From Curtobacterium sp. ZW137 (GTDB lineage: Bacteria; Actinomycetota; Actinomycetes; Actinomycetales; Microbacteriaceae), in NCBI RefSeq assembly GCF_003762905.1, contig NZ_RJKS01000005.1, positions 124,001 through 188,000 of the forward strand: DNA of 64,000 nt, written 5' to 3'. Below are positions 34,371 through 44,153 of this stretch, piece after piece. Both the position numbers and the translations under genes were made by a program. The notes beneath the pieces were generated by a model. It was not told the origin of the DNA, did not search any database, and saw only the letters and a list, made by a program, of their open reading frames with translations. The number at the start of each line of letters is the position of its first letter. The first letter of the stretch is position 1.

Positions 34371-35573
34371 ATGTTCCTCGGCATCACCAACACCCCGCGT
34401 GACTACGCCTGGGGTTCCGTCACCGCGATCCCCGAGCTCCTCGGACGGACGGTCACGGGCGCCCCGCAGGCCGAACTCTGGCTCGGCGCCCACCCGGGCA
34501 GCCCGAGCGTCGTCGTCAACCCCGCGATGGTCGGCGGCGCCGACACGGTCCTCGACTGGATCGCCGCGGAGCCGCAGACCGCGCTCGGCACGGACCGCAC
34601 CGGGCTGCCGTTCCTGCTGAAGCTGCTCGCCGCGGCGGCACCGCTGTCGCTGCAGGCGCACCCGACGCCCGAGCAGGCCCGTGAGGGCTTCGACCGCGAA
34701 GAGGCGGCGGGCGTCCCGATCGACGACCCGGCGCGCAACTACAAGGACCCGTTCCCGAAGCCCGAGCTCGTCGTCGCGCTCAGCGAGCGGTTCGAGGCGC
34801 TGAGCGGCTTCCGCCCGGTCGAGGAGACCATGGCCGACGTCGCGGCGCTCGACGCCGGCAGCGGCCGCCTCGGCCCCCTCACCGCACACCTGCAGCAGGG
34901 CCTCGAGGACACCGTCCGGTGGCTCGAGACCGCCGACCCCTCGGCGCTCGCGATCGTCGACGCGGTGAGCCACCTCGCGCAGGACGCCGCCGAGCACTCC
35001 CCGAACACCGCGACGGCCGCCGAGCTCGCCGAGTCGTACCCGGGTGACCCCGGCATCGTCGTGTCGCTCCTGATGCACCGCGTGACCCTCCGTCACGGCG
35101 AGGCGATGTACCTGCCGGCCGGGAACATCCACGCGTACCTCGACGGTCTCGGCATCGAGCTGATGGCGCCGTCGGACAACGTGCTCCGCGGAGGCCTCAC
35201 GCCGAAGCACGTCGACGTGCCGGAGCTCCTCCGCGTCCTCGACTTCACCGCGTACCCCGCACCCGTGCTCGAGCCGGAGCAGCTCGCCGTCGGCGTCGAC
35301 CGCTTCGCCCCGCAGGGGGTGGGCTTCGCGCTCGTCCGCGTCACCGGCGACGGCCGCCCGGTCGGCCTGAGCACCGGCGGGGTCGCCCCGCTGGCCGGAC
35401 CCTCGATCGCGATCTGCACCGAGGGCGTCGTGACCCTCGTCGGCGCGCAGTCCGCGACGCTGCTGCGCCAGGGCGAGTCGTGCTTCATCACGCCGGACGA
35501 GGGCGACGTCACGGTGGAGGCGGACTCGACGAGCGGACTCACCTCGACCGTCTTCATCGCCACCGGCGTGTAG
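34371..35573 (+). CDS. manA: Mannose-6-phosphate isomerase, class I
   Basis: Interconverts fructose-6-phosphate and mannose-6-phosphate, the entry to GDP-mannose. The 400-residue zinc cupin has ELWLGAHPGSPS, LKLLAAAAPLSLQAHPTPEQA (zinc-site Gln/His), NYKDPFPKPELVVAL (zinc-site Glu) and PAGNIHAYLDGLGIELMAPSDNVLRGGLTPK, all class I hallmarks. The ATG follows a TACGCT box by 6 nt. In Mycobacterium tuberculosis manA lies in the same conserved block as whiB2 and sahH, and it supports the mannosyl-transfer genes here. Confidence 0.95.
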   Translation: MFLGITNTPRDYAWGSVTAIPELLGRTVTGAPQAELWLGAHPGSPSVVVNPAMVGGADTVLDWIAAEPQTALGTDRTGLPFLLKLLAAAAPLSLQAHPTPEQAREGFDREEAAGVPIDDPARNYKDPFPKPELVVALSERFEALSGFRPVEETMADVAALDAGSGRLGPLTAHLQQGLEDTVRWLETADPSALAIVDAVSHLAQDAAEHSPNTATAAELAESYPGDPGIVVSLLMHRVTLRHGEAMYLPAGNIHAYLDGLGIELMAPSDNVLRGGLTPKHVDVPELLRVLDFTAYPAPVLEPEQLAVGVDRFAPQGVGFALVRVTGDGRPVGLSTGGVAPLAGPSIAICTEGVVTLVGAQSATLLRQGESCFITPDEGDVTVEADSTSGLTSTVFIATGV

Positions 35574-35627
35574 ACCCCGTGCGGGATCGCGCACGGGTCG
35601 CGCGGCTGCCCGCGCCCGCCCGTCCGC

Positions 35628-35633
35628 TAGCGT
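35628..35633 (+). promoter_or_regulatory. -10 box of the galE-like gene
   Basis: TAGCGT, 7 nt before the ATG at 35641; leaderless arrangement. Confidence 0.5.
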
Positions 35634-35640
35634 GGCGGAC

Positions 35641-36603
35641 ATGAGTTGGCTGGTCACCGGCGGTGCCGGGTACATCGGATCCCACGTCGTCCGGGCGCTG
35701 CGCTCGGCCGGCATCGACACGGTCGCGTTCGACGACCTCTCCAGCGGGTTCCGGGCGTTCGTGCCCGACGACGTTCCCTTCGTCGAGGGCACGATCCTGG
35801 ACGGCGACCTCCTCGCCAGCACCATCCGTGAGCACGGCGTCACGGGTGTGGTCCACGTCGCGGGCTACAAGTACGCCGGGGTCTCCGTCGAGCGGCCGCT
35901 GCACACCTACGAGCAGAACGTCACCGGCATGGCGACGCTCCTCCGCGCGATGGCGGACACCGGCGTCGACAAGGTCGTGTTCTCCTCGAGCGCCGCGGTC
36001 TACGGCACGCCGGACGTCGAGACCGTCGTCGAGTCCACGCCGAAGAACCCGGAGTCGCCCTACGGCGAGTCGAAGCTCATCGGCGAGTGGCTCCTCAGGG
36101 ACATGGAGGTCGCACGCGGCTTCACCACGACGTCGCTCCGCTACTTCAACGTGGTCGGGTCGGGGGAGCCGGACCTCTACGACGCCAGCCCGCACAACCT
36201 CTTCCCGCTGGTCTTCGACGCGCTGCTCGCCGGCCGCACCCCGCGGATCAACGGCGACGACTACCCGACGCCCGACGGCACCTGCGTGCGCGACTACGTG
36301 CACGTCGCCGACCTGGCGCACTCGCACGCGATCGCGGCGGCGAAGCTCGAGGCGGGGGAGACCCTCGACCGCGCCTACAACCTCGGCAGCGGCGACGGCG
36401 TGAGCGTCCGGCAGATCATGGACGCCATGGCCAGGGGCACCGGCATCGCGTTCGAGCCCGAGGTGGCCCCGCGTCGTCCGGGCGACCCGGCGCGCATCGT
36501 CGCCACCGGCGAGGCAGCGGCCCGCGACCTCGACTGGGCGATGCGCCACACGCTCGACGCGATGGTCACCAGCGCCTGGGAGGCCCGCCGCCGCGTCGGC
36601 TGA
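35641..36603 (+). CDS. galE: UDP-glucose 4-epimerase (GalE-like)
   Basis: A 320-residue extended SDR that likely interconverts UDP-glucose and UDP-galactose for envelope glycans. VTGGAGYIGSH (residues 5-15) binds NAD, SSSAAVYGTP near 117 supplies the catalytic Ser, and YGESKLIGE near 140 supplies Tyr-x3-Lys. RYFNVVGSGEPDLYDASPHNLFPL is typical of bacterial GalE. It is slightly shorter than E. coli GalE (338). The ATG at 35641 is preferred over the GTG at 35632, which would lie in the -10 box. N-acetylated substrates cannot be excluded. Confidence 0.88.
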   Translation: MSWLVTGGAGYIGSHVVRALRSAGIDTVAFDDLSSGFRAFVPDDVPFVEGTILDGDLLASTIREHGVTGVVHVAGYKYAGVSVERPLHTYEQNVTGMATLLRAMADTGVDKVVFSSSAAVYGTPDVETVVESTPKNPESPYGESKLIGEWLLRDMEVARGFTTTSLRYFNVVGSGEPDLYDASPHNLFPLVFDALLAGRTPRINGDDYPTPDGTCVRDYVHVADLAHSHAIAAAKLEAGETLDRAYNLGSGDGVSVRQIMDAMARGTGIAFEPEVAPRRPGDPARIVATGEAAARDLDWAMRHTLDAMVTSAWEARRRVG

Positions 36604-36628
36604 GCACGGGATCGCGCCCCGACGCGTC

Positions 36629-36688
36629 GCACTACCGGAAGCAGCCCGAACCACGGACGTTCGTGGTTCGGGCTGCTTCCGGTTGTGC
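36629..36688. repeat. REP-like 60-bp palindrome, copy B
   Basis: Arms GCA(C)..ACCGGAAGCAGCCCGAACCACG and the near-complement ending GTTGTGC, with a 6-nt centre. Same length and core as copies C and D. G/C-only repeats follow on the right side. Confidence 0.85.
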
Positions 36689-36881
36689 GAAGCCAGTCCG
36701 CACCGCGGGCGCGGGGCCACCGCGGGCGCGCGCCCACCGCGGGCGCGGGCCCACCGCGGGCGCGGGCGCGGCGCCACCGCCCGCGCGGACTGTCCCCCGA
36801 GGTGCCGACAGAACCGGCGCGACACGCCCGAATGGGGGACATGACACGCCGGAACGGTCAGTGCCTTCTATGATCCGCGAC

Positions 36882-36915
36882 TTGACTCCAGGGAATCACA
36901 CCGCTGTAATTACAG
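36882..36915 (+). promoter_or_regulatory. whiB2 promoter overlapped by a 12-bp palindrome
   Basis: TTGACT (36882-36887), exactly 17 bp, then TGTAAT (36905-36910): the best consensus-like promoter in the window. The perfect palindrome CTGTAATTACAG (36904-36915) covers the -10, so a dimeric regulator bound there would block initiation or be required for it. Confidence 0.75.
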
Positions 36916-36979
36916 GCAACGACATCACGGCAGGGTCCCGAGATGACGACCGAGCGAGATGAACCAAGGGGTGATCAGG

Positions 36980-37303
36980 GTGAGCGGTTCCGACTTCCAC
37001 GCCGGAGTTCCGGAAGACTGGCACGTCGACCCCGTGGCGCTCGGCGTCCCCGGCGTCCGACGTCCGGAGACCGACGACGAGGAGAACCCGCTCGCCTGGC
37101 AGGCGGACTCCCTCTGCGCGCAGACCGACCCGGAGGCCTTCTTCCCCGAGAAGGGCGGCTCGACGCGCGAAGCGAAGAAGATCTGCACCTCGTGCGAGGT
37201 CCGGTCGCAGTGCCTGGAGTACGCACTCGAGAACGACGAGCGCTTCGGCATCTGGGGCGGCCTCTCCGAGCGTGAGCGCCGCAAGCTCCGCAAGCGCGCC
37301 TAG
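36980..37303 (+). CDS. whiB2: WhiB2/WhmD-type iron-sulfur regulator
   Basis: A 107-residue WhiB protein, a [4Fe-4S] DNA-binding partner of the primary sigma factor. WhiB2/WhmD controls septation and division in mycobacteria and sporulation septation in Streptomyces. Four cysteines at residues 46, 69, 72 and 78 (C-x2-C-x5-C) bind the cluster. LCAQTDPEAFFPEKGGSTREAK and FGIWGGLSERER match WhmD closely, followed by a basic tail. GTG 36980 is chosen because AAGGGG lies 8 nt upstream; ATG 36959 would add seven residues. The strong promoter with palindrome lies upstream. Confidence 0.92.
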   Translation: MSGSDFHAGVPEDWHVDPVALGVPGVRRPETDDEENPLAWQADSLCAQTDPEAFFPEKGGSTREAKKICTSCEVRSQCLEYALENDERFGIWGGLSERERRKLRKRA

Positions 37304-37380
37304 GCGTGCACCGGGCGTTGATCCCGGCCACAGGTTCACGGCACGCCGATCCGTCGGACTGCTGCCGGGCCTCCAGACCG

Positions 37381-37386
37381 TAGAGT
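37381..37386 (+). promoter_or_regulatory. -10 box of the 950-residue GT2 gene
   Basis: TAGAGT, 10 nt before the ATG at 37397. It overlaps the reverse complement of the dispersed CGGTCTGGAGGCC motif. Confidence 0.45.
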
Positions 37387-37396
37387 GACGCCCGTC

Positions 37397-40249
37397 ATGC
37401 AGCCCAGTTCCGCTCAGCCCCGTGTCACCGCGATCCTCGTCGTTGCGAACGGGGCGGACCACCTCGACCGGACGCTGGCCGCCCTCGCGAACCAGACCCG
37501 CCACCCCGAGAACCTGGTCGTCGTCGACGTCGGTTCCACCGACGGGTCGACCGCCCAGCTGGAGTTCGGGGGATCCGCCCAGCTGACCCGCATCCCGGCG
37601 GGCCGCTCGTTCGGCGACGCCGTCGCCGTCGGCGAGAAGGCCGCGCCGCACCCCGAGTCCGACGAGGCCGTGGACGAGTGGCTCTGGCTCGTCGGCCACG
37701 ACAACGCCCCGGCCCCGACCGCGCTGGCCGAGATGCTCGCCGCCGTGGAGATCGCCCCGTCCGTCGCGGTCGCCGGCCCGAAGCTCGTCTCCGACACCGA
37801 CCCGGCGCGCATCCGCGCGTTCGGCGAGAGCATGACCCGTTTCGGCCGCTCCCTGACCCTCGTGCAGGACGAGCTCGACCAGGGCCAGCACGACCGGCAC
37901 ACCGACGTCCTGGCGGTCGCCGCCGGCGGGATGCTCGTCCGTCGTTCGGTCTGGGTCGCCCTCGGCGGGTTCGACCAGGCCCTGCCGGACGTCGACGCCG
38001 CACTCGACTTCTGCGTGCGCGTCCGTCTCGCCGGCCACCGTGTCGCCGTCGTCCCGGACGCCCGCGCGACGAGCGCCGGCCCGATCGAGGAGTTCGGCCG
38101 CAAGCGCGTCTCCGAGGGCCGTCGTGTCCGCCTGCACCGCCAGGCCCAGCTGCACCGCCGAATGACGTACGCGCCGGCCGGGGTCCTCTGGATCCACTGG
38201 CTGACACTCGTGCCCTTCGCGATCGGCCGCGCCATCGGGCACCTCGTCGCGAAGCACCCCGCGGCCGTGTCCGGGGAGCTCGCCGCCGCGTTCGCCGTCG
38301 CCTTCGGCGGTGGAGCCGGACGCTCGCGGAAGTCCCTCGCCCGCACGAAGCAGCTCGGCTGGGCCGCCGTGGAACCCCTGCGCGTCAGCTGGCGGCGGGT
38401 CCACGAGCACCGGACCACCTCCCGCGACGTCGAGCTCGCCCGGGTGGAGGACGCCCCGGTCGCCCGCGCGTCCTTCCTCGGGGACGGCGGCATCTGGGTC
38501 GTGCTCGCGGCGGCGCTCCTCAGCGTCGTCACGCTCTTCCCGCTGCTCGGCTCGCCCGCGCTGACCGGCGGCGGGCTGCTGCCCCTGTCGACCACCGTGT
38601 CGCAACTGTGGCAGAACGTCGGCTACGGCTGGCACACGCTCGGCACCGGGTTCACCGGCCCGAGCGACCCCTTCGCCGCGGTCCTCGCAGTCCTCGGGTC
38701 GATCACGTTCTGGTCCCCGTCGACCGCGGTGGTCATCGTGGTGCTCCTCTCGTTCCCGGTCTCGGCGCTCGGCGCCTGGTTCGTCGTCCGGAAGCTGACG
38801 ACCCGCACGTGGGTGCCGGTGATCGGCGCGGCGCTCTACACGATCGCCCCGGCGCTCGTCGGCGGCGTCACGACCGGGCACCTCGGCGCGGTCATCGCGC
38901 ACGTGCTCCTGCCCTGGCTGTTCCTCACGGTGCTCGAGGCGCACCGCTCGTGGGCCTCGGCCTCCGGTGCGTCGCTGCTCTTCGCCGGGGTCGCCGCGTC
39001 CGCGCCGTCGCTCCTGCCGGTCCTGCTCGTCGGGTGGCTCGTCGCGCTGGCCGTCGGCTGGCGGCACGCCCACCGCCGGGTGTTCATCCCGGTGCCCGCC
39101 GCGGTCCTCTTCGTGCCGCTCGTGCTCGCGCAGGTCGCCAGGGGCAACCCGCTCGCGGTCTTCGCCGACCCGGGCGTCCCCTCCGCCACCCGTGCACCCT
39201 CCGCGCTGCAGCTCGCCATCGGCCAGCCCCTGCCCGACTGGAACGGCTGGCTGCCGGTCAGCACGCCGCTCGACGTCGTCGTCGCCGCGCTGCCGATCGC
39301 CCTGGCGGTCCTGGCGCTCCCGATCGCCGCGACCGCCATCGGGTCGATGCTCGGACACCGCTGGTCGGTCGCCGGGTTCGCCCTGATCGCCGCGCTGCTC
39401 GGGTTCGCCACCGCGTTCGGTGCCACGCACCTCACCGTGACCGGTGTCGGCGCGACGACCACGATCGTCTGGCCGGGCAGCGGGCTGAGCGTGTACTGGT
39501 TCGCGATCGTCGTGGCCGCCTGCATCGGCATCGACACGGTGCCGCGCCAGGCGCCCGTCGTCGGTCTCGTCGCGACGGTGTTCGCCGGCGTCGCGGTCGC
39601 ACCGGCCTTCGCCGCGTTCTACCTCGGCAACGCGGTCATCGAACCGACCACCGGACGGGTCCTCAGCGCGTACGTGAACGCCGAGGCGCAGGCGAACCCC
39701 GACGTCGGCACGCTCGTGGTCGACCCGCAGACCGACGGATCCCTCGCGGTGTCGCTCGAACGCGGGCAGGGCTCGACGCTCGACGACCAGTCGACGCTCG
39801 ACGCCACCGCACTCTCCCTGAGCCCCGCCGGCTCCCGCCTGGCGACGCTCGCGGGCAACCTCGCGAGCCGCAGCGGCTACGACCCGAGGCCGGCGCTCAA
39901 GGAGCTCGGGATCAGCTTCGTGCTGCTCGACGACGCCCCGGAGGACGACCTCGCCCAGCAGGTCCACGACCGTGCAGCAGGGGCCATCGGCCAGAACGCG
40001 CTGTTCACGAGCATCGGCGAGACCACCACCGGGTCGCTGTTCCACTACGAGGGCGACGTCGACCGCACCGGGACCGGCTCGGCTGCCGCGAAGGCGACCC
40101 ACGCGCTCTACCTCGTGGTCCTCGGCGTGGTGTTCGGCGCAGCTGCGCTCCTCGCCGTCCCCACCGCACCGCGCCGCCGTCGGGCGACCTCGAACGTGCT
40201 CGAGGCCGACGAACCGGCGACCACCTTCGACGAGGAGCGCGACGAATGA
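37397..40249 (+). CDS. GT2 glycosyltransferase fused to a large membrane domain
   Basis: About 950 residues. The N-terminal 250 residues form a GT-A domain (VTAILVVANGADHLDRTLAALANQT, VVVDVGSTDGST, a WLVGHDNAP acidic site). Then come about twelve transmembrane helices and an external domain (about residues 750-905) before a last helix and an acidic tail. Proteins of this architecture sit next to whiB2 in many actinobacteria and are thought to act in envelope-glycan synthesis. ATG 37397 is preferred over GTG 37385, which lies in the -10 box. The stop overlaps the DUF5719 gene (ATGA). Confidence 0.85.
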   Translation: MQPSSAQPRVTAILVVANGADHLDRTLAALANQTRHPENLVVVDVGSTDGSTAQLEFGGSAQLTRIPAGRSFGDAVAVGEKAAPHPESDEAVDEWLWLVGHDNAPAPTALAEMLAAVEIAPSVAVAGPKLVSDTDPARIRAFGESMTRFGRSLTLVQDELDQGQHDRHTDVLAVAAGGMLVRRSVWVALGGFDQALPDVDAALDFCVRVRLAGHRVAVVPDARATSAGPIEEFGRKRVSEGRRVRLHRQAQLHRRMTYAPAGVLWIHWLTLVPFAIGRAIGHLVAKHPAAVSGELAAAFAVAFGGGAGRSRKSLARTKQLGWAAVEPLRVSWRRVHEHRTTSRDVELARVEDAPVARASFLGDGGIWVVLAAALLSVVTLFPLLGSPALTGGGLLPLSTTVSQLWQNVGYGWHTLGTGFTGPSDPFAAVLAVLGSITFWSPSTAVVIVVLLSFPVSALGAWFVVRKLTTRTWVPVIGAALYTIAPALVGGVTTGHLGAVIAHVLLPWLFLTVLEAHRSWASASGASLLFAGVAASAPSLLPVLLVGWLVALAVGWRHAHRRVFIPVPAAVLFVPLVLAQVARGNPLAVFADPGVPSATRAPSALQLAIGQPLPDWNGWLPVSTPLDVVVAALPIALAVLALPIAATAIGSMLGHRWSVAGFALIAALLGFATAFGATHLTVTGVGATTTIVWPGSGLSVYWFAIVVAACIGIDTVPRQAPVVGLVATVFAGVAVAPAFAAFYLGNAVIEPTTGRVLSAYVNAEAQANPDVGTLVVDPQTDGSLAVSLERGQGSTLDDQSTLDATALSLSPAGSRLATLAGNLASRSGYDPRPALKELGISFVLLDDAPEDDLAQQVHDRAAGAIGQNALFTSIGETTTGSLFHYEGDVDRTGTGSAAAKATHALYLVVLGVVFGAAALLAVPTAPRRRRATSNVLEADEPATTFDEERDE

Positions 40250-41640
40250 CCACCCCCGCTCGCCGCTGGATCCTGCGCGGCACCGCGACCGCGATCGCCG
40301 TGGTCGTCGCGGCCGGCACCATCGCCGCCGCGAACGCCATCGGCACGACGGAGGCCCCCGGGCAGCCGGCCGGCCGCACCGTCACCCCGGTCGCCGCCGA
40401 CGCCGAGCGCGTCTGCGCCGGCAGTGCGCTGCGGCTCTCCGACGACGCCGGCAACGACGCGACGACCGCGAGCACCGTCGGCACCGCCACGGTCGCCACC
40501 GCGACGACCGGCCGGACCGTCGAGCGGTCCGACCTCGCCGCATCGTCGACCGGCAGCAGCGACCCGACCCTCCTCACGGCCCCGGCGGGGAAGACCACGC
40601 CGCAGGTCGCGGGGTCGAGCTACCAGAGCGTGTCGAGCGGGGACCTCGTCGGCGTCGCGGCCGCGTCCTGCGACGACCCGACCCAGTCGACCTGGCTCGT
40701 CGGCGGCTCGACCGAGACCGGGCGGACGAGCCTCATCACCCTCGCGAACCCGACCGACGTCAACGCGACCGTCGACCTGACGATCTACGACGCCACCGGC
40801 ACGGTCAGCGCGCCCGGCACCACCGGCATCGTCGTCGCGCCGAACTCGCAGAAGGTCGTGCCGCTCTCCGGCTTCGTCTCCGACCAGGGCTCGACCGTCG
40901 TGCACGTGGCGTCCTCCGGCGGGCAGATCGTCGCCCACATGCAGGAGACCGTCGTCCGGACGCTGACCCCCGGCGGGTTCGACATCGTCTCCGGCGGCGC
41001 TGCTCCCGCGCGGAGCCAGGTCATCCCCGGTGTCGTCCTCCGCGGCGCCGAGGACGCGCAGCGCGGCGACGACACCGCCGACGCAGCCCCGATCGTGCGG
41101 CTCTTCGTCCCCGGCACGACGGCCGCCAGGGTCACGCTCGGCATCACCACCGCGGACGGCGGCGGCACCACGGTGAACACCACCGCCGAACCCGGCGTGG
41201 TCACCGACGTGGCGCTCGACGACTTCCCGGACGGGCGCTACTCGTTCACGGTCAGCTCGACCGTCCCGGTCGTCGCCGGCGCCCGCACCACGACGACCAC
41301 CGACGGTGAGCAGACCGACCTCGGCTGGTTCGCGTCCGCGGAGCCGCTCGGCGCGACCACCACGACCGCCGTCGCCCCCGGTGACGGTGGCCTGCTGAAC
41401 ATCGTCAACCCGACGACCGAGGACGCCTCCGTGGTGATCCGCTCCGGCGACGACCGGTCCACGGTGCAGGTCCCGAGCGGATCGACCGAGACGGTGGGCG
41501 TGGCCTACAGCCGACAGCTCACGATCACCGGTGCGAAGGGACTCGTCGCCGGGGTCACGTACGCGGGACAGGGCGGCGTCGCCGGGTTCCCGATCCGCGC
41601 GTCGACCGAGGTCTCCACCCCGGTGCGCGTCTACCCCTGA
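40246..41640 (+). CDS. DUF5719-family exported protein
   Basis: A 464-residue exported protein. One N-terminal hydrophobic segment (residues about 10-28) serves as signal or anchor. The rest is Thr/Ser/Gly-rich and beta-repetitive, with two related halves of the form LITLANPTDVNATVDLTIYDATG and LLNIVNPTTEDASVVI. Members of this family follow the large GT2 protein at the whiB2 locus in actinobacteria, suggesting a shared extracytoplasmic task. Two cysteines (VCAGS and SCDDP) could form a disulfide. Start overlaps the GT2 stop by 4 nt. No enzymatic motif seen. Confidence 0.78.
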   Translation: MTTPARRWILRGTATAIAVVVAAGTIAAANAIGTTEAPGQPAGRTVTPVAADAERVCAGSALRLSDDAGNDATTASTVGTATVATATTGRTVERSDLAASSTGSSDPTLLTAPAGKTTPQVAGSSYQSVSSGDLVGVAAASCDDPTQSTWLVGGSTETGRTSLITLANPTDVNATVDLTIYDATGTVSAPGTTGIVVAPNSQKVVPLSGFVSDQGSTVVHVASSGGQIVAHMQETVVRTLTPGGFDIVSGGAAPARSQVIPGVVLRGAEDAQRGDDTADAAPIVRLFVPGTTAARVTLGITTADGGGTTVNTTAEPGVVTDVALDDFPDGRYSFTVSSTVPVVAGARTTTTTDGEQTDLGWFASAEPLGATTTTAVAPGDGGLLNIVNPTTEDASVVIRSGDDRSTVQVPSGSTETVGVAYSRQLTITGAKGLVAGVTYAGQGGVAGFPIRASTEVSTPVRVYP

Positions 41641-41680
41641 CGCGCCGGTGCGCGTCCACTCCGGACGCGGCCCCCGGCGC

Positions 41681-42121
41681 TCACCAGTGCCGGTAGCGGT
41701 CGGGCGCCAGGTCCCACGGGTCCTTGTCGATGAGCTCGGCCACCGCGCGGAACACGGCGGTCTCGACGATCACCCGCCGGTCGGTGTCGTCCTTCTCCGG
41801 GGAGCGTGTGACGCGCTCGACCGGGATCCGGAAGACGGTCACCCGGCGGGCGTCGTGCTCGACCCGCCAGCGCGGCATCCGGTCCGGCAGCGTCGGGTCG
41901 GTCGGCATGTCCGCGACCTGGAACACGACGCCGTGCAGTTCGTCCGGCCAGAGGCCGAGCAGGTAGTGCGCGGTGTCGCCGACGATGCGGTCGAACGCTT
42001 CGGCCCGGGTGATGATCGGGGCGAGGTCGGGTCCGGTGATGCTCGAGCGGTACCCGCGGCCGTGCCGGGAGCGCCCCCGGGCGCGGTCGACCGGGGTGAC
42101 GAGTCGGGGCTTGCGGCGCAT
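41681..42121 (-). CDS. Degenerate zincin-like metallopeptidase-family protein
   Basis: A 146-residue protein of the family annotated metallopeptidase (PF06262-like) that neighbours the DUF3499 gene in actinobacteria (Rv3259 in M. tuberculosis). The conserved fold segments are visible (VFRIPVERVTRSPEKDDTDRRVIVETAVFRAVAELI), but the expected HExxH is absent. The helix reads VETAVFRAVAE, so zinc-dependent catalysis is unlikely. The N-terminus is Arg-rich. The ATG at 42121 is chosen; the longer frame is antisense to the next gene. Divergent from DUF3499 with about 57 bp between starts. Confidence 0.8.
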   Translation of the reverse strand: MRRKPRLVTPVDRARGRSRHGRGYRSSITGPDLAPIITRAEAFDRIVGDTAHYLLGLWPDELHGVVFQVADMPTDPTLPDRMPRWRVEHDARRVTVFRIPVERVTRSPEKDDTDRRVIVETAVFRAVAELIDKDPWDLAPDRYRHW

Positions 42122-42162
42122 CCCCACATCGTACGCGGCGGCACGGACACGGACGGGTTCGG

Positions 42163-42168
42163 TATGGT
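42163..42168 (+). promoter_or_regulatory. -10 box of the DUF3499 gene
   Basis: TATGGT, 10 nt before the ATG at 42179. The ATG inside this box (42164) is therefore probably not used. Confidence 0.45.
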
Positions 42169-42178
42169 CGACATCGGT

Positions 42179-42400
42179 ATGGAAGTGCGGATCTGCAGCA
42201 AGGTCGCCTGCGGGGCGAGCGCCTCGGCGACGCTGACGTACGACTACGGCGACTCGATGGTGGTCGTCGGACCGCTCTCCACCCGGGTCGAACCGCACGG
42301 GTACGACCTCTGCGCGCGCCACGCCGCCCGCCTGCGGGTCCCGCAGGGCTGGCAGGTCATCCGCCGTGAGCCGCTCCGCGAGGAGCGCGCGGTCGACTGA
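42179..42400 (+). CDS. DUF3499-family protein (Rv3258c-like)
   Basis: A 73-residue small protein of unknown function. It has CSKVACGASASATLTYDYGDSMVVVGPL and GYDLCARHAARLRVPQGWQVIR, the family pattern of two CxxxxC/CxxH-like clusters (Cys 6, Cys 11, Cys 43 and His 46 by count) that could bind zinc. Homologues always lie near whiB2, manA and sahH in actinobacteria. This version lacks the long C-terminal extension of the mycobacterial protein. Confidence 0.85.
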   Translation: MEVRICSKVACGASASATLTYDYGDSMVVVGPLSTRVEPHGYDLCARHAARLRVPQGWQVIRREPLREERAVD

Positions 42401-42516
42401 GCGGACGACCCGCCGCGCAGGCCGGCCCACCCGGGTGATCCGAGCCTCCCGGCCGGTCTGGAGGCGCGACCCGCGTCCGTGACGTCGCTCACGGTCACCG
42501 TGGGAGACTTGACCCC

Positions 42517-43995
<1,479 letters not shown>

Positions 43996-44153
43996 CCCCG
44001 GCCGCGCTGCGCGCTCGCGCGCGTTGTGCGCTGCCCGCGCTGCGCGCTCGCACGCGGGTGCGCGCTGCGCGCGGTGTTCGGGCAGGCCCTCGGCTACTGT
44101 GAACGAGAGGTGCCTGCCCGGCACCACCGCACGCCACCCGGAGTCCACATCAC
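43996..44153. other. sahH-mtrA gap with CGCGCT repeats and mtrA promoter
   Basis: Short GCGCGCT/GCGCTGC repeats at about 44002-44073, then TACTGT (44095-44100) as a probable mtrA -10. Nothing else is seen. Confidence 0.5.

Larger units (their letters stand above)
36604..36979. other. Long intergenic region before whiB2
   Basis: No gene is seen. It contains REP-like copy B (36629-36688), a G/C repeat made of (C)CACCGCGGGCGCG units at about 36703-36785, and the whiB2 promoter with its palindrome (36882-36915). The transcript start predicted from that promoter gives a leader of about 60 nt. Confidence 0.75.

Noticed and set aside
37385-37397. GTG at 37385 as start of the large GT2 gene
   Set aside because: It lies within the TAGAGT -10 box. 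The ATG at 37397 is better placed relative to the expected transcript start.
42401-42516. Possible SAH riboswitch before sahH
   Set aside because: The leader has small inverted repeats, but I could not find the conserved core of known SAH or SAM riboswitches, and the -10/start spacing leaves little leader.
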